The translations under genes were made by a program, and so were the position numbers. Under the pieces are notes generated by a model. That model was not told the origin of the DNA and searched no databases. It saw nothing but the letters and a program-made list of their open reading frames with translations. A DNA stretch of 64,000 nt. It comes from Isoetes taiwanensis. Its lineage: Eukaryota; Streptophyta; Lycopodiopsida; Isoetales; Isoetaceae. Positions 59,648 through 64,000 of this stretch are shown here, in pieces. Position 1 is the stretch's first letter. Every line of letters starts with the position of its first letter. The DNA lies in contig JAJEKV010000002.1 in the NCBI GenBank assembly GCA_021234155.1, forward strand, positions 4,663,795 to 4,727,794, read 5' to 3'.

Positions 59648-59906
59648 TCATAGATCTTACAATATTCTTAAATACAATTCTCTCTTTTGCTACACGATAC
59701 AATCCTCTTTTAATACAAAGGGTATCCGTGATGTGGGTGAATGCACCCTTCTGGCTCTTACTAGCCTATGAGACCAGACTATGAAGATCTTTCATCTACA
59801 GAATACATGTATCTCTTGTACAGCTAGACTCCGGTGAAACCATTCATGGCCATTGCCTGCGTCCTTGATAACTGCACATCAATTAATCAATGGGCATTTA
59901 GAATTA

Positions 59907-62900
59907 TCATGATGCAGCTGCCAGAATGAGATCACGTTTTTCCTTGTCATCTGCATTGCCCAGATACTTATATCGAACTCCACCTAGGGCGGGTTTTGGA
60001 GGCAGAAGTTCTAAATTCTGAAACAACCCTTCGCCGGAGCTCTCTGGAACAGGGGCATCAAGCACAGAGTCTGGAAGCACTGATAAGGTTTCCTTCAACA
60101 GTCCCTCAACACTCTGGAATGAATAACATGTCATAAGAAATCACGTAAAATTATACCCTCAAAGCAATTGGAATTTCTCACACAATATGTGAATGAAATA
60201 CGTATATCCATGCACCTTTGCATGCCGGAGGCTTTCATCCACTGCCCGTCGCCACAAGCCTGCACCTTGCTCAGCATGGAAAAGATGTAAGAGAGGCTAC
60301 AAGAATGCAAAAGAATATATGAGGGGATTTTACACAATGCACAATCACAATCTACAAAGAATTTGACAATGGCTTATATGTGTATTTCACCTTTACAATT
60401 TGTCTAATGCTTGGCCTATTGGGCCCATATTTCTCTGCAGCCGTTTCTGCATATTTTTCGTACTCCATAAGAACCTGCAGAAAAATGGGCAAATTTTGAG
60501 ACTGTAGACTGAGATCTAAACGTGCACCATAAATCAAGCTTAGAATTCTCATATAAGTACCTCACGACGTGTCAAGTTCCTCCTCGGTTTTCCATATATG
60601 CTAGTGTCTACATTGGCCAAGATGGTCCACGGACTGCATAATGAGAACATAACTATACATCATGGCGCATGGACTTTTATGAAAGATTGTAGCAGTAGAC
60701 ACTTAATGTAGTCATTCACGTACAAATTTAATTTTGTTTTGTTAGTGAACACTTATTCTGATACTATGTTTCCAGCTTAGAGATGCACTTTGTACAATGT
60801 CTATAATACCATTGCTTTCTTGCTATAAACATTGCTTCAAATAGTCCACTGCTGATCGATCATGTAGGTTAACCTTGCATATTCATTTGTGAAGCAACTA
60901 GCTGCTTTGGGGTAACCGTCACCTTTAGCTCTCATTTAACAGCCTGAGAATAATACCTGTTGTATGCTGCACGGCCTACCATTACTCCATAGACACCCTT
61001 GTCCAATGCGTCATTTACCTATATTCCATAGGTTAAAACATGAATATGCACTATACTACTGGGTAGATTAATCTTTCTCTTCAGGTATTGATTGCTTAAG
61101 ATGGTTCTGGAAGTAAAATTTTCAAAACCAAGCTAAAAGGGCACAGTATCACATCATCTAGTTGAATAGTTCACAAAGTGTAATATTCCGAAGGAATGGT
61201 CATGTAAAGGACACTAGAAGTTTCAGAAATATAAATAAACAAATGATACCTGCTGAAGATTCAAAATGCCTCCATTTATTGTAAATTGCAAGTGTGGGAA
61301 GTCGCGCATTAGTGCCAATACGTATTCATAACTATAGACAAACAACCAAGTTAGACTGAGTTTATTTCAATGCAGGCCTCCTAGACAGTGTCCTCTTACC
61401 GCAATGGAGGGACTGTACGGTTTTTCGCAGGGTTAAGACCATCCAAAAATGCCTTTCGAGCATGAATAATAAAATGCTCAGTTGGTGACATCGATGATAC
61501 CACAGAAACAAAATCACCTGCATAAAAAGGCTATGGTAGTTAGATTATCATATTGCAATAAACTGAGGAAAATAAGAAAAACCCTTAGTTTAGTGAATCA
61601 TGTGCTTTGCCCTTCCTTTTCAAGACCAAGTTGCTTGATTCAATGTCATTATTTTAGTGATTCATGGATACACATTCGAAAATGACGAAGGAAAACGGTA
61701 TTGGTGAAATAACAATTCTAATTTAAATTTTTCCCACTTGCAAAACTGCCTACAAAATGTAACTGGATTTTGATCCCATGGCAATAAACGGATAATGTCC
61801 AACAACTTTTGACAAGTGAGTAGATTAGAAGGTTAAATCAAATTGAAGGAGATGTTTCATCTTTAAGTCTTTAGGTCAGGATTACGACTCTGCAAAACAT
61901 GATAGTTGTCAACTAAACAAACAGCTACAAATTTATATGTAGGCATTTATAACCACAATACTTACAAAGTTGCTCATATGAATCAGCATCATCGACACCA
62001 ATCCGGCATTTAACTGTCACAGGGACATTGCAGCTTGAAGCGATTGCTTGCATTGCTTCTCCAACTAGCTGTCAATGTTTTGACAATTATGTTACATCCC
62101 TTTCAAAAAATCCACCGACGAAAAAATAATATCAAGTATAGCCTGATGCAGAAACCGTCCACAAGTAAAGCGAAGACATTCCTGACTTGCAGGGCCTCTA
62201 TAAAATTGATCATGTTTTTATCACTCATCGTCCTTTATTTACGCATGGTTTCACATTTGACTTGCTTTCAGCTCCAGTGGGTTTTGAACTTCACAGCCTG
62301 AAGTTGTTTCTTTCTAGTTTATGGGATTCAGCTAACTTCTTCTTCACCTTAAATTTTCAGGTTGTAAAGAATGATAATGTTAACCTCTACATCTCTACGC
62401 ACCAGCCAATAAATAAGAAAAAACTGTCCAACATTACATAACTGTAGATTGCCATGAAAGTATTGGTTGTTTGTGGTAAGTTTGTGAAAAACTTGCGACA
62501 TTCACCAATGTCAAAATAGGACACTCAGGCTATTGATACTTGGAGTCTGACATAGAAGATGCATCTTGACACAGACAATTTACAACGTAATTAACAGTCA
62601 TTTTTTGTAGACTCATTCAGAAATCCAGGTAAATATTATAAAATCATAGAACATTTTCATAATAAATATAATTTGGATAGAAGAGCATCTTAAACACACC
62701 ATAGGGGACAGCATCAGACGTGCCCCAAAGCATCCTTTGCCAGCAACCTTGCTGCTTGGGCATCCACAACTGCAACAAAGCAAGAACCTCATTGCATCTC
62801 ATATTTGAGTAAAAAAATTAGCAAAGATGTTGCCTACTTGAAATTGATCTCATCGTAACCGTAGGAAGAAGCAAGTTCTGCAGCCTTTGCAAGGCTATTA

Positions 62901-63714
62901 GGATTGCTGCCCCCAAGTTGTAGGACAATTGGGTGCTGTGAAACTGGAAATTCAAGCAGCCTATCCTGCATCAACGTATATCATCATAGACATGAAAACG
63001 ATTACAAGACTTTTTGATTGTAACAGAGTTCTTGGGACATAAATTAAACATCCTCCAAAAGTAAGTTAAAAAAAAAATTGGTGCAAATTGTAGTGGTCGT
63101 TCCATAGATTGACCAGCTACATTGCATTATTTAGCTTACTAATCTGTACAGTAGTTGTCTTAAAAGCATAACGCAACCTGAATAATTAGATCATTATAGT
63201 ATAACTCATTCACCTGAAGGAACAAGAATTTGCCAGCATGTGAACGGATATGAGTCATATGGAGAAAGTACCAAGTTCTCATGGTGCATGATGGTTTCAG
63301 CAACAATCATCTCCGTATACAGCCAGGCGGAATGTGACATAATCCGAGCAAGACTTCGAAAGTGATTATCTGTCCAGTCCATCATCGGTGCCACACTGCA
63401 CTGCAAGCGATGTAATAAGGATAATATTTTGCCAATTAAGTCTCTCATTGCAATTCAAATCGGCTGCTTCAAGATATTGGGTTCACCACAGTTTTAGATA
63501 ACAACAGAATGCTGAAATCCAACCTGAAACGAGGCGGAGGATGATCCACCAGGGACCCGTTTATCACTCGAATCGAGACTCCTGTCGGGGCCAATTCAAG
63601 TTTCCTACGTTTCCAAACAGGAATACGAATGCCGACATATGATGCGTTTATAAAGGAAGGGGGCAAGAAGGTGTTCCTGATGCGCAGAGGAAGAGCTCCG
63701 GCTGCCATTGCCAT
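59907..63714 (-). CDS. tRNA-dihydrouridine(20/20a) synthase, DusA type, 12 exons
   Basis: Exons in order of translation: 63714-63524, 63395-63272, 62965-62838, 62769-62700, 62068-61966, 61517-61400, 61331-61250, 61018-60957, 60633-60561, 60474-60391, 60296-60216 and 60113-59907. All introns are GT-AG and every junction keeps frame, giving 440 residues. The enzyme reduces specific D-loop uridines of tRNA to dihydrouridine using FMN and NADPH. Motifs: [10 protein letters not shown] (64-73), YTEM (90-93), QLGGS (121-125), [12 protein letters not shown] with catalytic Cys at 151, VKCRIG (190-195), FIIHARKA (221-228), INGGI (263-267) and VGRAAY (286-291). The first 60 or so residues ([14 protein letters not shown], rich in Arg, with few acidic residues) look like an organelle transit peptide. 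The ATG at 63714 is the first in frame. The C-terminal 70 residues are plant-like and variable. Confidence 0.93.
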
Positions 63715-63760
63715 AGCCACGAGCAGCAAAATTTTATTTTCACGTTCTACGGAACCTTTA

Positions 63761-64000
63761 AAAATGATGCATAAAAATACATTATTTTCATATTCTACCG
63801 AATCTTGATAAAAAATGATGCATAAAATTACAAGGTGAAAATTATTTTCAGCTTAGAATGTGCCAAAAAAAACCACATGAGCAAGGGTTTGCCCCCCTAG
63901 AGGCCACCCAAAAATGATGCATAAAATGACAAGGTGCTACACAAACAGACTTGGCAAAAATGATGCATATAAATACAAGGCGAAAATGATGCTTAAAAAT
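63761..64000. repeat. About 50-bp repeats with the core AAAATGATGCATAAAA upstream of the DusA gene
   Basis: The core occurs at about 63761, 63812, 63911 and 63956, with a variant (AAAATGATGCTTAAAA) at 63983. Several are followed by TACAAGG(T/C)GAAAAT. The array runs off the window. It occupies the region where the DusA promoter and 5' UTR should be. Confidence 0.8.

Noticed and set aside
1-64000. CRISPR arrays, bacterial operons, ribosome binding sites
   Set aside because: All intact genes are spliced eukaryotic genes; the tandem repeats lack the constant-repeat/variable-spacer pattern.

Overview
The window is eukaryotic nuclear DNA from a land plant. Two nuclear genes with GT-AG introns can be read completely. 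One starts with a leader that looks like a chloroplast transit peptide. The rest is AT-rich, repeat-dense DNA holding Ty1/copia, Ty3/gypsy, LINE, TRIM, hAT-like and pogo-like elements in several stages of decay. A non-seed plant (fern, lycophyte or bryophyte) is a reasonable guess, because a Replitron-like HUH endonuclease gene and a pogo/Tigger transposase are present and the introns are short. This is an inference; nothing here fixes the species.

Layout. 385-5213: a structurally complete but mutated copia element with 5-bp target duplications. Its primer site matches the anticodon region of initiator tRNA-Met rather than the tRNA 3' end. 6953-8864 (+): a nine-exon gene for a plastid-type Ycf23 (DUF561) TIM-barrel protein. 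10805-13139 (+): a decayed pogo/Tigger DDD transposase with a spliced, charged coiled-coil tail. 15690-17260 (-): a Rep-like HUH endonuclease with HLH and YCMK motifs, the most interesting item in the window. 17406-18533: a tandem array of tRNA-derived SINE-like units between 41-bp direct repeats. 20753-21889 (-): a miniature LTR element (TRIM) whose 5' LTR is split by a 658-bp hAT-type element at 21086-21743. 26087-32890 (-): a Ty3/gypsy chromovirus lacking its 5' LTR.

36010-40532: a scrambled copia locus with gag and RT segments in both orientations. 40571-40939 (+): the last two exons of a GNAT-type acetyltransferase, starting directly after the copia remnant. 41400-42790 (+) and 47305-48690 (-): LINE (L1) remnants. 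49568-49908: a possible MITE. 50719-50898 (-): an unidentified 59-residue coding-like end. 53940-55618 (-): exons of a decayed DEAH-box helicase, interleaved with large direct duplications. 58480-59089 (-): a kinase-like gene remnant. 59907-63714 (-): a complete 12-exon tRNA-dihydrouridine synthase (DusA type) of 440 residues.

Only the Ycf23 and DusA genes look intact; everything else with coding signal shows stops, frameshifts, truncation or rearrangement. The two intact genes have no evident functional link. Splice models were read by eye and checked by reading-frame continuity and by conserved motifs across junctions.
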